A stretch of 64,000 nucleotides of DNA from Nannocystis bainbridge (lineage in GTDB: Bacteria > Myxococcota_A > Polyangia > Nannocystales > Nannocystaceae). Shown in pieces: positions 48,308 through 56,949 of the stretch. The position numbers were made by a program, and so were the translations under genes. The notes below the pieces were generated by a model. The model did not search any database. It was not told the DNA's origin and saw only the letters and a program-made list of their open reading frames with translations. Location: assembly GCF_028368995.1 (NCBI RefSeq), contig NZ_JAQNDL010000002.1:1795724-1859723 (forward strand). Reading direction: 5' to 3'. Every line of letters starts with the position of its first letter. The first letter of the stretch is position 1.

Positions 48308-49870
48308 TCACCGCCGAGGCCGCCTGCGACGAGCCAGCGCCAGCGCCAGCAGGCTCCCGAGCCCAGCGCCGCCGTCGGCCTGACATCGTCCGCATCCGGC
48401 GGTCCGCGGCGGCGGCTCCCCCGTTGCGCCGCCCGGACTCGCCAAAAGCCGCGTCGCCTCATGGACGGCGGCCAGGCCGCCCACCACGTGCTCCGCCAGC
48501 ACCACCTCGCGGCCCGCCGGGGCGGCCACCGGCACGTGCACGATCTGGTAGCGCTGCGATCCCCACACCTCGCGCCGCGGCTGCGCGCACGCGATCAGGC
48601 CGGGCCACCGGTGGCGAATGGCGAACTGGGCCTGAAAATTCGTGCCGCCATCGCTCGGCTGCGACTGCACGTTCTCCGTCACCGGCGCCAGCACCAGATC
48701 TTCGCCCGCAGCGGCCGGGTCGAGCCGAAGCTGCAGCTTGGTGTGCGTCAGCCCGTTGGGCCCCTCGTCCGGCCCCCAGACGCGCGGCCGGGGTTGCCGC
48801 CGCGCGTACTTGCTGCGCACCGCGGGATCGGTGGCGAGGAACGGCTCCTCGGCGGCGAGATCGAACTGAACCGCGTGGCTCGACGGAGGCGCTCTCCACA
48901 TGGCCCAAAGGTCATCCCCGCCCAGGCTCCCCATGGTCCCCCAATCCAGCGGGGCCCCGAACTCCCGCCGGTGCGCGTACTCGGTGAGCACCGCCCCCGG
49001 CCGCGCCGCGAACAAGTGATCGAGGAGCGCCGCGTAGACCCCGTCGAACACCGCCTGGCTCGCCGGCGAGAGCTCGAGGCTGGACGGCACCGCCACGTTG
49101 TCACGACCGACGGCCCCGTACTGCCCATGCGCCAGCACGTGGACCGTCAGCGCGCGCGGCCCGTCAGCGTCGAGCAGCCCGAGTCGCACCGGCAGCGCCA
49201 GCGTCTCGCTCTCGTAGCTGAACTGCAGCGGCGACAGCTTCACGCCGCCCGTCGCGTCGCGCCGCGCGCGGCCGCGGTCCACTCGAGCCACCAAGAATCG
49301 CAGGCCCGCCTGGGCGTACGACCGCAGCGCCGCCTCGGCGCCGGCCGGCAGCGCGTAGCCGTGCTCTCGCAACCACTCGACCACCCGCGCCGAGTCGCGC
49401 GCGCCGAGCATCTCGAAGTCGTACTCGCTCGCGGTCGGGCGCGCCTCGATCGGCACCGGCGGCCACGTATCGAACCACAGGCTGCTCGCGTTCCTGACCG
49501 GGAACCAGTCCCCACGCGCCTGCGCCTCGGCCTGCTCGCACGGGTTCTGCTCCCACACCGCCGTCAATCGCGGTCTCGTGGCCGCGTCGACCCGCGCCAG
49601 CACGTCGGCCGGCAGCGTGCGCACGTCCCCGCGCCGCAGCGCCTGCGGCACCGGCACCACCAGCGCGAAGTCCTCCGGCGGCCCTGCATATTCGCTCTGC
49701 ATCGTCACCACCGTGCGCGTCCCGTCGCGCAACACCACCACCGTGGCCGCTCCTCCGCGCAGCGTCGCCCCCGGCCGACCGACGAAGAGCCCCATCGCCG
49801 CGGCGGAGTCCGGGGCCAGCGACAAGCTGCCCGAAAGCACCGCCATGCGCGCCACTCGCCACTCCCGCAT
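48308..49870 (-). CDS. DUF2330 surface protein with MYXO-CTERM-like tail
   Basis: 520 residues from ATG at 49870; an internal ATG eight codons in (MAVLSGSLSLAPDSAAAM) also gives a signal-like start. DUF2330 features: VVVLRDGTRTVVTMQSEYAGPPEDFALVVPVPQ, WEQNPCE, ARRDATGGVKLSPLQFSYES and LPVRLGLLDADG. The C-terminus, CGRCQADGGAGLGSLLALALARRRRPRR, has cysteines, a hydrophobic stretch and an arginine cluster, like the MYXO-CTERM sorting signal. It should be processed and anchored at the cell surface. Role unknown. Confidence 0.85.
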   Translation of the reverse strand: MREWRVARMAVLSGSLSLAPDSAAAMGLFVGRPGATLRGGAATVVVLRDGTRTVVTMQSEYAGPPEDFALVVPVPQALRRGDVRTLPADVLARVDAATRPRLTAVWEQNPCEQAEAQARGDWFPVRNASSLWFDTWPPVPIEARPTASEYDFEMLGARDSARVVEWLREHGYALPAGAEAALRSYAQAGLRFLVARVDRGRARRDATGGVKLSPLQFSYESETLALPVRLGLLDADGPRALTVHVLAHGQYGAVGRDNVAVPSSLELSPASQAVFDGVYAALLDHLFAARPGAVLTEYAHRREFGAPLDWGTMGSLGGDDLWAMWRAPPSSHAVQFDLAAEEPFLATDPAVRSKYARRQPRPRVWGPDEGPNGLTHTKLQLRLDPAAAGEDLVLAPVTENVQSQPSDGGTNFQAQFAIRHRWPGLIACAQPRREVWGSQRYQIVHVPVAAPAGREVVLAEHVVGGLAAVHEATRLLASPGGATGEPPPRTAGCGRCQADGGAGLGSLLALALARRRRPRR

Positions 49871-50175
49871 CCTCCCTCGCTATCACGCCAGCGCCCCGCC
49901 CTGATCGGACACCGAGCGGACGCACTCCCGGGCAGCAACTCGCAGTCGCAGCCGCGCCGCCAGCGAGCCCCCACGCGCTCCTTTCAAGCCGCTGAACGCT
50001 CCACCCGCTTCGCTCCGCCCATCGCCGCCGCGAGCGCATGAGTCCGCCCGAGCCGCGTCGCGGCTCGACCGGCATGACCGAACGGCCATGTCCTTGTGAA
50101 CATGTCCTACACCATCACCCGCCGTGCACGCCCGCGCGCCCTCGCCCGCGTCGGCATGGCATACTCGCCCTCCCC
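49871..50175. other. Divergent intergenic region with a repeat pair
   Basis: Contains CCATGTCCTTGTGA/ACATGTCCTACACC (50083-50112). I see no other feature; promoters of the divergent DUF2330 and phosphoesterase genes should lie here. Confidence 0.5.
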
Positions 50176-50850
50176 GTGCTCCGCCGCTTCGCCCTGCTCG
50201 GCGACATCCACGCCGAGGATCGCCGCCTCGCCTTGGCCCTCACATGGCTCAAAGGACAGGCCATCGACGCCGTCCTCGCCGTCGGCGACCTGGCCGACGG
50301 CGACGGTGACCTCGACCACTGCTGCGCCCTCCTGGCCGCCCACCGGGTCCTCGGCGTGTGCGGCAACCATGATCGCTGGCTCCTGGGTGACGAGCTGCGC
50401 GGGCTCAAGCACGCCCACCAGGCCGTCGACCTCGCCCCGGCCACCCTCGCCTACCTCGCGGCCCTGCCAGCCACCCGCAGGCTGGCGACCGTGCGCGGCG
50501 ACCTCTTGCTCGGCCACGGCGTCGGCCCCGACGACATGGTCCGGCTGCACGCCCACCACGCCGGCTACGACCTCGCCGCCAACTTCGCCCTCGCCGATCT
50601 GCTCGCCGATCCGTCGCTGCCGCTGGTCGCCGGCGGGCACACCCATCACCGCATGGTCCGCGCCTTTGACCGCCCGGCCGGCCCGCCGCTCGTGTTCATC
50701 AACCCCGGCACCCTGCACCGCGATCACGACAGCGGCTTCGCCGTCGTCGACCTCGAGCGGGCCCAGGTCGCCTACTTCGATCTCGTCGAACAGCCCGACC
50801 ATTCGCTCGCCGTCCGCCCCGCCGAGGTCGCCCCGCTGCCGGGCGCCTGA
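50176..50850 (+). CDS. Calcineurin-like metallophosphoesterase
   Basis: GTG at 50176 gives 224 residues (VLRRFALLGDIHAED...). All metal-binding motifs are present: GDIHAE, AVGDLADGDG, GNHD and GHTHH, with INPGT further along. This is the family of cytoplasmic phosphodiesterases (YfcE-like). The substrate cannot be read from the sequence. Frame continuity upstream includes repeat-array sequence, so a longer start is unlikely. It is followed by the EACC1-caspase pair after 261 bases. Confidence 0.85.
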   Translation: MLRRFALLGDIHAEDRRLALALTWLKGQAIDAVLAVGDLADGDGDLDHCCALLAAHRVLGVCGNHDRWLLGDELRGLKHAHQAVDLAPATLAYLAALPATRRLATVRGDLLLGHGVGPDDMVRLHAHHAGYDLAANFALADLLADPSLPLVAGGHTHHRMVRAFDRPAGPPLVFINPGTLHRDHDSGFAVVDLERAQVAYFDLVEQPDHSLAVRPAEVAPLPGA

Positions 50851-50859
50851 GCGAACTCC

Positions 50860-50882
50860 GGGACATGTCCGCCGGGACAGCC
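50860..50882. repeat. 14-bp palindromic unit pair
   Basis: GGACATGTCC (50861-50870) then GCCG and GGACAGCC. It follows the phosphoesterase stop directly. The rest of 50883-51111 holds no feature I can name. Confidence 0.7.
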
Positions 50883-51111
50883 GCGTCCCGTCCGTCGCGG
50901 CGACGGCCGCACTCCGGGCCCGCAGACACCGTTCCCCGCGAGCCGCGTCGTCGCCGTGACGACCGCGCCCGGTGACAGCCCGCGGCCCCGCGGCCCCGCC
51001 GACGCTGCGACGGCTGCACACACGCACGCACGGACGCCGTTCCCTCGCCGGCCTGGCCGTCGCCTCGCCGCCACTTGACGCCTCGCGCGGCCTCCGTGAA
51101 CACTCCTCGGC

Positions 51112-51504
51112 GTGAACTTGCAGATACACAGCCCGCTACTCGTGACAGTATTGGTCACCGATCCACGCCTCGACGAGGGCGAGCGCGAGGCGCTGGCCCA
51201 GGCGCTCTACCTGCAGCTGCGCGACGCTCACGACGCGTTGCTCGACCTCCGTCGCCCGCGCGAGAGCGAACTGCCGCCAGGCGCCAAGGCGGCCGGCGCC
51301 ACCGTCCTCGGGGCCTTCGTCGCCACCGTCGCCGCCGCCTCCTTGCGCCACTTCTTCGAGATCTTGGAGGAGCGCCTGCGGGCCCTCGAGGTCTCCCTTC
51401 AGCTCGACCTCGGCGGCCGCACCGTCCGGGTCATCGCCCGCAGCGCCGCCGACTTCGAAGCCGCCCTCGCCGCGGCCGCCGAGCTGGCCGCGGGGGGGCG
51501 CTGA
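51112..51504 (+). CDS. EACC1-like effector-associated component
   Basis: GTG at 51112; 130 residues. The build is: short strand (LLVTVLVTD), helix (GEREALAQALYLQLRD), a P/G turn (ELPPGAKAAGATVLGAFVATVAAASLRHFFEILEER) with a hydrophobic helix, and two strands (VSLQLDLGGRTVRVIARSAADFEA). This order, with PPGAK before a G/A-rich hydrophobic helix and a final strand pair, matches my memory of EACC1, a small constant component coupled to effectors in predicted conflict systems. The caspase gene starts 4 bases after its stop, so they form one unit. The name rests on pattern memory only. Confidence 0.6.
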   Translation: MNLQIHSPLLVTVLVTDPRLDEGEREALAQALYLQLRDAHDALLDLRRPRESELPPGAKAAGATVLGAFVATVAAASLRHFFEILEERLRALEVSLQLDLGGRTVRVIARSAADFEAALAAAAELAAGGR

Positions 51505-51508
51505 GCGT

Positions 51509-53041
51509 ATGGCTCGACGTATCGCCCTTATCGTCGGCGTGAGCCACTATACCGGCCTCGCCCCGCTGCCCAACTCGCTCCGCGACGCCGCGATGCTCGT
51601 CTCGGTGCTGCAGCACGTCGCCGGCTTCGACGACGTCCAGCTGCTGCAGGACCCCGACGAGCGGCGCCTCGGCGAGGCCGTCGAGCTGCTGTTCAACGAC
51701 CGCGCCCCCGAAGACCTGCTGCTCTTCTATTTCTCGGGCCACGGGGTCAAGGACGACCGCGGCCTGCTGTTCTTCGCGGTGCCCGAGACCCGGCGCCACG
51801 CCAACGGCGAGCTCGTGCGCTCGTCGGCGGTCAGCTCGCGCCACGTGCACGACGTCATGAACAACTCGCGCTCGCGGCGGCAGGTCGTGATCCTCGACTG
51901 CTGCTTCTCGGGCGCGTTCGCCGACGGCACCCACGCCAAGGACGGCGGCCGCGTCGACCTGCGCGAGAGCATGGGCGGCGAAGGCCGGGCCGTGCTCGCC
52001 TCGAGCTCGTCGACGCAGTACTCGTTCGACACCCAGGACGGCGGCCTCTCGCTCTACACACAATTCCTGGTCCACGGCATCGCCACCGGCGAGGCCGACC
52101 TCAACCACGACGGCCTCATCACCGCCGACGAGCTGCACGAGTACGCCCGCACCAAGGTCCAGGCGACCCGCCCGGCCATGTCGCCGCAGATCCTGCCCGC
52201 CAAGGAGGGCTATTCGATCGTCATCAGCAAGGCCAGGCGCGTCGATCCGGTGCTCGCCTACGCGGCCAAGGTGCGCGAGCTCGCCGATCCCTCCGGCGCG
52301 CTGCCGGTGACCGCCGTCGAGGTCCTGAGGCACCAGCGCCGGCAGCTCGGGCTGTCCGGCGATCAGGCGCGCCTGCTCGAGGAGAACGAGCTCGCGCCGA
52401 TCCGCAAGCGGGCGGTCAACCGCGCCACCCTGCGCCGCTCGGTGTTCGCGGCCCGGCGCAAGAAGCGGATCGAGGTCGACCGACCGCTCCTCAACGAGCT
52501 GCGGATCGCCCTCAACCTCACCGAGAGCGACCTCCGCTCCATGCTCGAGGAGCCGATCACGCTCCAGCGCCAGAAGGTCCGCGGCTGGATGTTCTGGCCC
52601 GAGCGCATGGCGATCCTCAGCGCCTTCATGGTCGGCTTCGCCATCGTCGTCACCCTCGCGCGGCCGACCTGGGACGCCTGGCGCGCGGACACGAAGACCA
52701 CGCCGCAGCTCCAGCCGCACGTCGTCGCCGCGCCGACCGAGCCGAAGCCGCCCGCGGCCGAGGCCAAGCCCCGGCGCGAGCGGCCGTGGTGGTGCATCTG
52801 CTACGTGCGAAACAACGACGTCGCCGTCACTGCCTGTCGCGAGTCCGCCGCGAACTGCGAGTCGCTGCGGCGCGTGATCCACGGCGGCTCGGACGAGATC
52901 CGGGCCCGCTCCGCGACCACCAGCTGCGAGTCCGTGCACGCCGAGCACCCCGGCGACGTGCTCGTCGCCAGCACGTGGCGCCCGTCGCAGAAAGCGGGCT
53001 CGTGGGTCAGCGAAGGCGCCTGCCTGCTGCCGGCGCGCTGA
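51509..53041 (+). CDS. Membrane-anchored caspase-like protease with EF-hand loop
   Basis: 510 residues. Residues 1-240 are a C14 caspase domain: IALIVGVSHYTGLAPLPNSLRDAAML, catalytic H78 in YFSGHGV and C132 in VILDCCFSGAF. An EF-hand-like loop (D197-N199-D201-E208 in DLNHDGLITADEL) suggests Ca2+ dependence. Residues ~250-355 form two helical repeats (RRQLGLSGDQARLLEENEL; RIALNLTESDLRSMLEEP). One helix (about 367-385) crosses the membrane, then a P-rich linker and a C-terminal domain starting WWCICYVRN with six or more cysteines, probably extracytoplasmic. Paired with EACC1, it is a plausible effector of a defence or cell-suicide pathway. Its stop faces the stop of the next gene 6 bases away. 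Confidence 0.88.
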   Translation: MARRIALIVGVSHYTGLAPLPNSLRDAAMLVSVLQHVAGFDDVQLLQDPDERRLGEAVELLFNDRAPEDLLLFYFSGHGVKDDRGLLFFAVPETRRHANGELVRSSAVSSRHVHDVMNNSRSRRQVVILDCCFSGAFADGTHAKDGGRVDLRESMGGEGRAVLASSSSTQYSFDTQDGGLSLYTQFLVHGIATGEADLNHDGLITADELHEYARTKVQATRPAMSPQILPAKEGYSIVISKARRVDPVLAYAAKVRELADPSGALPVTAVEVLRHQRRQLGLSGDQARLLEENELAPIRKRAVNRATLRRSVFAARRKKRIEVDRPLLNELRIALNLTESDLRSMLEEPITLQRQKVRGWMFWPERMAILSAFMVGFAIVVTLARPTWDAWRADTKTTPQLQPHVVAAPTEPKPPAAEAKPRRERPWWCICYVRNNDVAVTACRESAANCESLRRVIHGGSDEIRARSATTSCESVHAEHPGDVLVASTWRPSQKAGSWVSEGACLLPAR

Positions 53042-53047
53042 CGGCTC

Positions 53048-53539
53048 TCACGGGGTGCAGTCGTGATAGCCCAGGCCGTTCCACGCCAGGTTCGGGCACT
53101 CGTCGCCCATCGCCTTGACGATCGCGCCCTGACCGACGATGGCGCGCGCGGCGAGCCGATCGACGTCGGCCGCCGCCTGGCTCGAGTAACCGCCGACGAA
53201 CACGAAATAGAGGCCCTTGCCGAAGTTCTGGTGGACGATCCACGGCATCAATCGGCGCGAGCGCAGGACGGCGCGGGCGATCCCGCGGGCCTCTTCCAGG
53301 GTGTTGTCGGCCGAGATCCGGATCGCGTACGCGGTCTGCGAGTGATCGACGCGCAGGACCTCCTCGAGCTCGGCCTCGCTCGCTTGCGACGCGCTCGGCC
53401 GCGGCGCCTCGGTCGGCGGCGGCGGGAGCTTGATGACCTCGACCGGCGCGTGGCCATCCGCGCCCGACGAGCACCCGAACAGGGACGATGCGATAGCGAG
53501 CGCGACATAGCTGCGCCCGCGGCGAATATGGAGCTTCAT
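53048..53539 (-). CDS. Lipoprotein, SPOR-like repeat region possible
   Basis: ATG at 53539; 163 residues with signal MKLHIRRGRSYVALAIASSLFGC (lipobox LFGC). A short P-rich linker leads to a domain AYAIRISADNTLEEARGIARAVLRSRRLMPWIV, YFVFVGGYSSQAAADVDRLAARA, whose VGGYSSQAAA part resembles SPOR domains (peptidoglycan binding). It ends NGLGYHDCTP. Convergent to the caspase gene with 6 bases between stops. Confidence 0.68.
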   Translation of the reverse strand: MKLHIRRGRSYVALAIASSLFGCSSGADGHAPVEVIKLPPPPTEAPRPSASQASEAELEEVLRVDHSQTAYAIRISADNTLEEARGIARAVLRSRRLMPWIVHQNFGKGLYFVFVGGYSSQAAADVDRLAARAIVGQGAIVKAMGDECPNLAWNGLGYHDCTP

Positions 53540-53930
53540 CCCGCCGATGCTACGCAACCGCGCGCCCGGGGCAATCCGCGAACGCCGATAACTCGCGCCC
53601 GCTCGCGCAGCCCGCCGTGATCCCCGCGCCGCAGACCATGTCCGCGAGGACATGCCCGAAGGGACCTGCTCTTCGGAGCATGTCTTCCGGGGCCTTTTAG
53701 AATGTTGGGCGGGCGCCCGTTCGCCGCGCGACGCTGCTCTTTGCGCCTCTGAAGGTTCGCCGCGAGGTTCATCGCGCAGCGAGGTTCATCGCGCAGCGAG
53801 GTTCATCGCGCCACCCTCGTCCCGACGCCGACCGCGAGCCTCGCCGCGCTCGCATGCCCATACGAACATGTCAAAAACGCCATGTCCTCGCGGACATGCC
53901 CGTACGAACATGTCCCTCGCTACACCCCGC
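53540..53930. repeat. Intergenic region with two palindromic arrays and a 17-bp tandem repeat
   Basis: Array one (53636-53699): CCATGTCC, ACATGCCC, ACCTGCTC, GCATGTCT starts at 14-base spacing, followed by GGCCTTTTAG. Then three copies of GCGAGGTTCATCGCGCA (53762-53812). Array two (53851-53930): GCATGCCC, ACATGTCA, CCATGTCC, ACATGCCC and ACATGTCC at 14-base spacing, ending at the stop of the cytochrome gene. No coding sequence is supported. Confidence 0.85.
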
Positions 53931-55202
53931 TCACAGGCACTCGTTGCGCGGGTCGCCCGGCTCGTGGCACTTCAGGCACACCCGGTGGTTGCGGGCCGCC
54001 AGCGCCGAGCAGCGCATCGACGCCGCGAAGCCGGGCCCGTGCGGGCTGACGTTCAGCCCCGGCATGGCGGCCCTGGTGGTAGCGTGGCAGGCCAGGCAGC
54101 TGTCCTCCGTGTGGCAGCTGGCGCAGGTGGCGATGTTGCGCTGGGCCGCGAACGCGTGGCTCTGCGGCGAGTCGGGCGGGCCCTCCCAGCCGATCGGATG
54201 GAACCGCAGCGACGAGCCGACCCCGAACTTCGCGTCGGGCCCGCTGCCCATCCCGAGCCGCTGGTGGCAGGCCAGGCAGTCGGTCTGCATGCGGTGACAC
54301 GACTGGCAGTCCTGCGTGTTCGCGCGGGCGTCGAGCGCGTGCGTCGTCATGTAGTCGCCCGCGTGGATCCGCATCGGCCGGACCGCGCCCGCGTGGCAGT
54401 CGGTGCAGAACGTCTCGTTGTGGCACTGCGCGCACAGGCTCGGGTTGGCCTTGGCGATCCCGCGGTGGTCCTCGACGAACGCGAGGTCGTGCGCCGCGCC
54501 CCACGAGCTCTTGCCGCGGGGCACCAGCGCCGGCATCACCCGGTCGCTGAAGCTGCGCGTCGCCAGCTTGCCGTTGGTGTCGGCCGGGTGGCAGGTCGCG
54601 CAGCTGCTGCTGGCCTTGCGGCCGTCGTGGCAGGTCAGGCACGACGCCTCGCTCGGCAGCTGCAGCACCGTCGCCATGCGCACCTTCGACATGTCGCCGT
54701 GGCACGACTGGCAGTTGGCGCCGGCCGTCAGGTGCTTCTTGTGCGAGAAGTTGAGGTTGGCCTTCGGCGCCCGCAGCGTCGCCGTCACCCGCCCCTCCGA
54801 CAGCCGCGTGTGGCACTGCCCGCAGCGCGCCGGCTCGGTCGCCGGGCGCGGGTGCTGCGGCCCGTGGCAGCTGTCGCACACCGCCCCGGTCGGGAAGTTG
54901 AAGTCCGCCGTCTTGTCGCTCTCGCCGATCTTGGTGTGGCAGCGCGCGCACGCCAGCCCGAGCCCGAGGTGCTGCCCGTGGTTGAAGCGCAGCGGGATGT
55001 CCTGCTCGGGGTACACCGGGCTGCCGCCGCGCATCGGCCCGTGCGTCACCGGGGCCGTCGCCGGCACCTCGCCGATCGTCAGCCCGCCGCCCGCCTGCAC
55101 GTAAAGACCTGTCCCGAAGGCCAGCCCGATCATGGTGACCGCGGCGGCCGCCGCGAGCCCGCGACCTCGTCCTCCCCGTGGTGTGTTCGTGTACCGCGTC
55201 AT
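53931..55202 (-). CDS. Multiheme c-type cytochrome (13 CxxCH motifs)
   Basis: ATG at 55202; 423 residues. An N-terminal helix (GLAAAAAVTMIGLAFGTGLYV) is a signal or anchor. Thirteen CxxCH heme sites are visible, in order: CARCH, CDSCH, CGQCH, CQSCH, CLTCH, CATCH, CAQCH, CTDCH, CQSCH, CLACH, CASCH, CLACH, CLKCH. Extra histidines (FNHGQHLG, NFSHKKH) are likely axial ligands. The protein should move electrons in the periplasm or across the outer membrane. It is encoded 2 bases after a barrel gene, which suggests an outer-membrane electron conduit. Confidence 0.93.
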   Translation of the reverse strand: MTRYTNTPRGGRGRGLAAAAAVTMIGLAFGTGLYVQAGGGLTIGEVPATAPVTHGPMRGGSPVYPEQDIPLRFNHGQHLGLGLACARCHTKIGESDKTADFNFPTGAVCDSCHGPQHPRPATEPARCGQCHTRLSEGRVTATLRAPKANLNFSHKKHLTAGANCQSCHGDMSKVRMATVLQLPSEASCLTCHDGRKASSSCATCHPADTNGKLATRSFSDRVMPALVPRGKSSWGAAHDLAFVEDHRGIAKANPSLCAQCHNETFCTDCHAGAVRPMRIHAGDYMTTHALDARANTQDCQSCHRMQTDCLACHQRLGMGSGPDAKFGVGSSLRFHPIGWEGPPDSPQSHAFAAQRNIATCASCHTEDSCLACHATTRAAMPGLNVSPHGPGFAASMRCSALAARNHRVCLKCHEPGDPRNECL

Positions 55203-55204
55203 GC

Positions 55205-56719
55205 TCACCTCCGGACCCGGATCGACCAGTCGGCCGTCAGCGCGCCGAACAGCCGGAAGGCCTGCGAATAAAAGGTCGTGAACATCTCCTCGCCGAGCAC
55301 CGCGAGGTGGATGCCGCGCCACAGCTGGGCGTTGAGCCCGAGCTGCAGCGCCACGCTGTAGCCGCGGCGCGCCCCGGTCAGGTCGTCGCGGTAGTACACG
55401 CCGTAGATGCGGGCGTCGAGCGCCAGCCGGTCCCACCACACCATCGTCCGCGTGTCGAGGCTGCCGCCGGCCCGCGTGCCGCCCTCGCCACCGAGGCCGT
55501 AACCGTCGAGCCGGCCCGAGAAGCGGCGCCCGCGGTACGCCGCCGACGCCCCGCCGCCGGCACCGAGCTGCAGCGACTTGAGCGGCGAGGTCGCCAGCGC
55601 ACCCGTCGTCTCGCTGCGAAAGAACCGCATCTGCCCGCGCGCCTGCAGCGAGATCCGCGGCATCGGCCGCACCTCGAACACCAGCCGCGCGTCCTCGAAC
55701 GGCGTCAGCGCGAACACGTTGAAGATCGAGTCGAGGTCGAAGATCGGCAGCGTGCGGATGTACAGCGCGCGCAGCAGGTGCTGCGGCGTGAACGCCAGCT
55801 GCAGGCCCGCGGTCACGTCGTCGAGCCGACCTGTCCCGAGGTTCATGCGCAGCGCGCCGTACGGGCTGACCCGCCCGCCGGCGAAGTTGCCGGCGAAGCT
55901 GGCGCTCACCACCTCCTGATCGACCCCCGAGGGCAGGCCGAGGCTGCCGTCGTCGTCGACGATCTTGCGGTTGATGCCGGCCGGCGTGAACGTGCGCCGG
56001 TAGGCCACGCGCGCGTCGATCCACTTGAGCCCCCACAGCGACACGCCGGCGCCGAACATCGGCGAGAACGCGCGGTCGGCCGCGGTGCCCTGGGTCCCGT
56101 CGAGCTCGAACGTCGGCAGCCCGAACACCGCCGTGCCGTCGACCTGCAGCCCGCCGAACGCCTCGAGCGCGAGGTGGGCCGGGATCCGCACGCGCGTCCA
56201 CGCGCCGTCGAACGCGTACCAGTCGAGCCCGCTGAACTCGAACTGGCGCCCGAGCTTGAAGTCGACCCGGTTGCCGAGGTTCTCGCCCTCGAGGTACGCG
56301 AACATGACGTCGATCTGGCGCCCGTCGATCGAATTGACCAGCCGCCCCGACGTATCCTCGCCCGGACGCACGTAGCTGCCGAAATCGTGGCGCAGCCGCA
56401 TCGAGGTCACGATCCGCAGCTGCCCGTCCTCCCACGCCCGCCGCCGCTCGTCGGCCGCGCGCGGCGGCATCAGCTCGTAGACCCCCAGGTTGACGTACTG
56501 GACCAGCCGACGCCGCGAGAGCAGCTGTCCTTCGGGACCTGGCACTTGGACCATGTACCCTTCGCCCAGCGTGCGGGCGACCGCGCGCACCTCGGTCGCC
56601 GCGGCCTCCTCGGGCGCCGCGGCGATCACCGCGGCCAGCGCGAGCGGCAGGGCCCGGACGCGGCCCCGGCCCGGCGCGCCGGCGACGCTGTGCGCGATCG
56701 ATCCCCCTGCCCGCAGCAA
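55205..56719 (-). CDS. Outer-membrane barrel partner of the cytochrome
   Basis: The TTG at 56719 is my best start (504 residues, signal ...RALPLALAAVIAAAPEEAAATEV); no ATG or GTG is in a good place, so the start is uncertain. The mature chain is a run of amphipathic strands with polar loops: LRIVTSMRLRHDFGSYVRPGEDTS, RQIDVMFAYLEGENLGNRVDFKLGRQFEF, GRVSPYGALRMNLG, and it ends LTADWSIRVRR. Length fits 20-24 strands. No heme motif. The 2-base spacing to the cytochrome gene implies one operon and a porin-cytochrome pair, though it is not recognisably MtrB or OmaA. Confidence 0.75.
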   Translation of the reverse strand: MLRAGGSIAHSVAGAPGRGRVRALPLALAAVIAAAPEEAAATEVRAVARTLGEGYMVQVPGPEGQLLSRRRLVQYVNLGVYELMPPRAADERRRAWEDGQLRIVTSMRLRHDFGSYVRPGEDTSGRLVNSIDGRQIDVMFAYLEGENLGNRVDFKLGRQFEFSGLDWYAFDGAWTRVRIPAHLALEAFGGLQVDGTAVFGLPTFELDGTQGTAADRAFSPMFGAGVSLWGLKWIDARVAYRRTFTPAGINRKIVDDDGSLGLPSGVDQEVVSASFAGNFAGGRVSPYGALRMNLGTGRLDDVTAGLQLAFTPQHLLRALYIRTLPIFDLDSIFNVFALTPFEDARLVFEVRPMPRISLQARGQMRFFRSETTGALATSPLKSLQLGAGGGASAAYRGRRFSGRLDGYGLGGEGGTRAGGSLDTRTMVWWDRLALDARIYGVYYRDDLTGARRGYSVALQLGLNAQLWRGIHLAVLGEEMFTTFYSQAFRLFGALTADWSIRVRR

Positions 56720-56949
56720 ACGCTCGTATGCTAAGCCATTCGCCGGCCCTCGGTCTCCACCGATCGTGCCGCCACCACCTCGCCCCGGGGTCCCCCTTGC
56801 CGCGCTCCCGTCTCGCACGACCCAGGTCCGCCGCGCCCATCCATCGCTCCGCCGCCGCCACGCCGGCCGCACGAGGACCTGGCGCCGCGCGCACGGACCC
56901 CTCCGCCGTCGGACCTGCGCACGCGACCGGGCCCTCGATCCCGGCGGCG

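Noticed and set aside
53931..56894. Single very long leftward protein joining cytochrome and upstream frame
   Set aside because: The cytochrome frame runs on antisense-like sequence before 55202, while a separate barrel frame ends at 55205. The ATG at 55202 gives a proper signal for the cytochrome alone.
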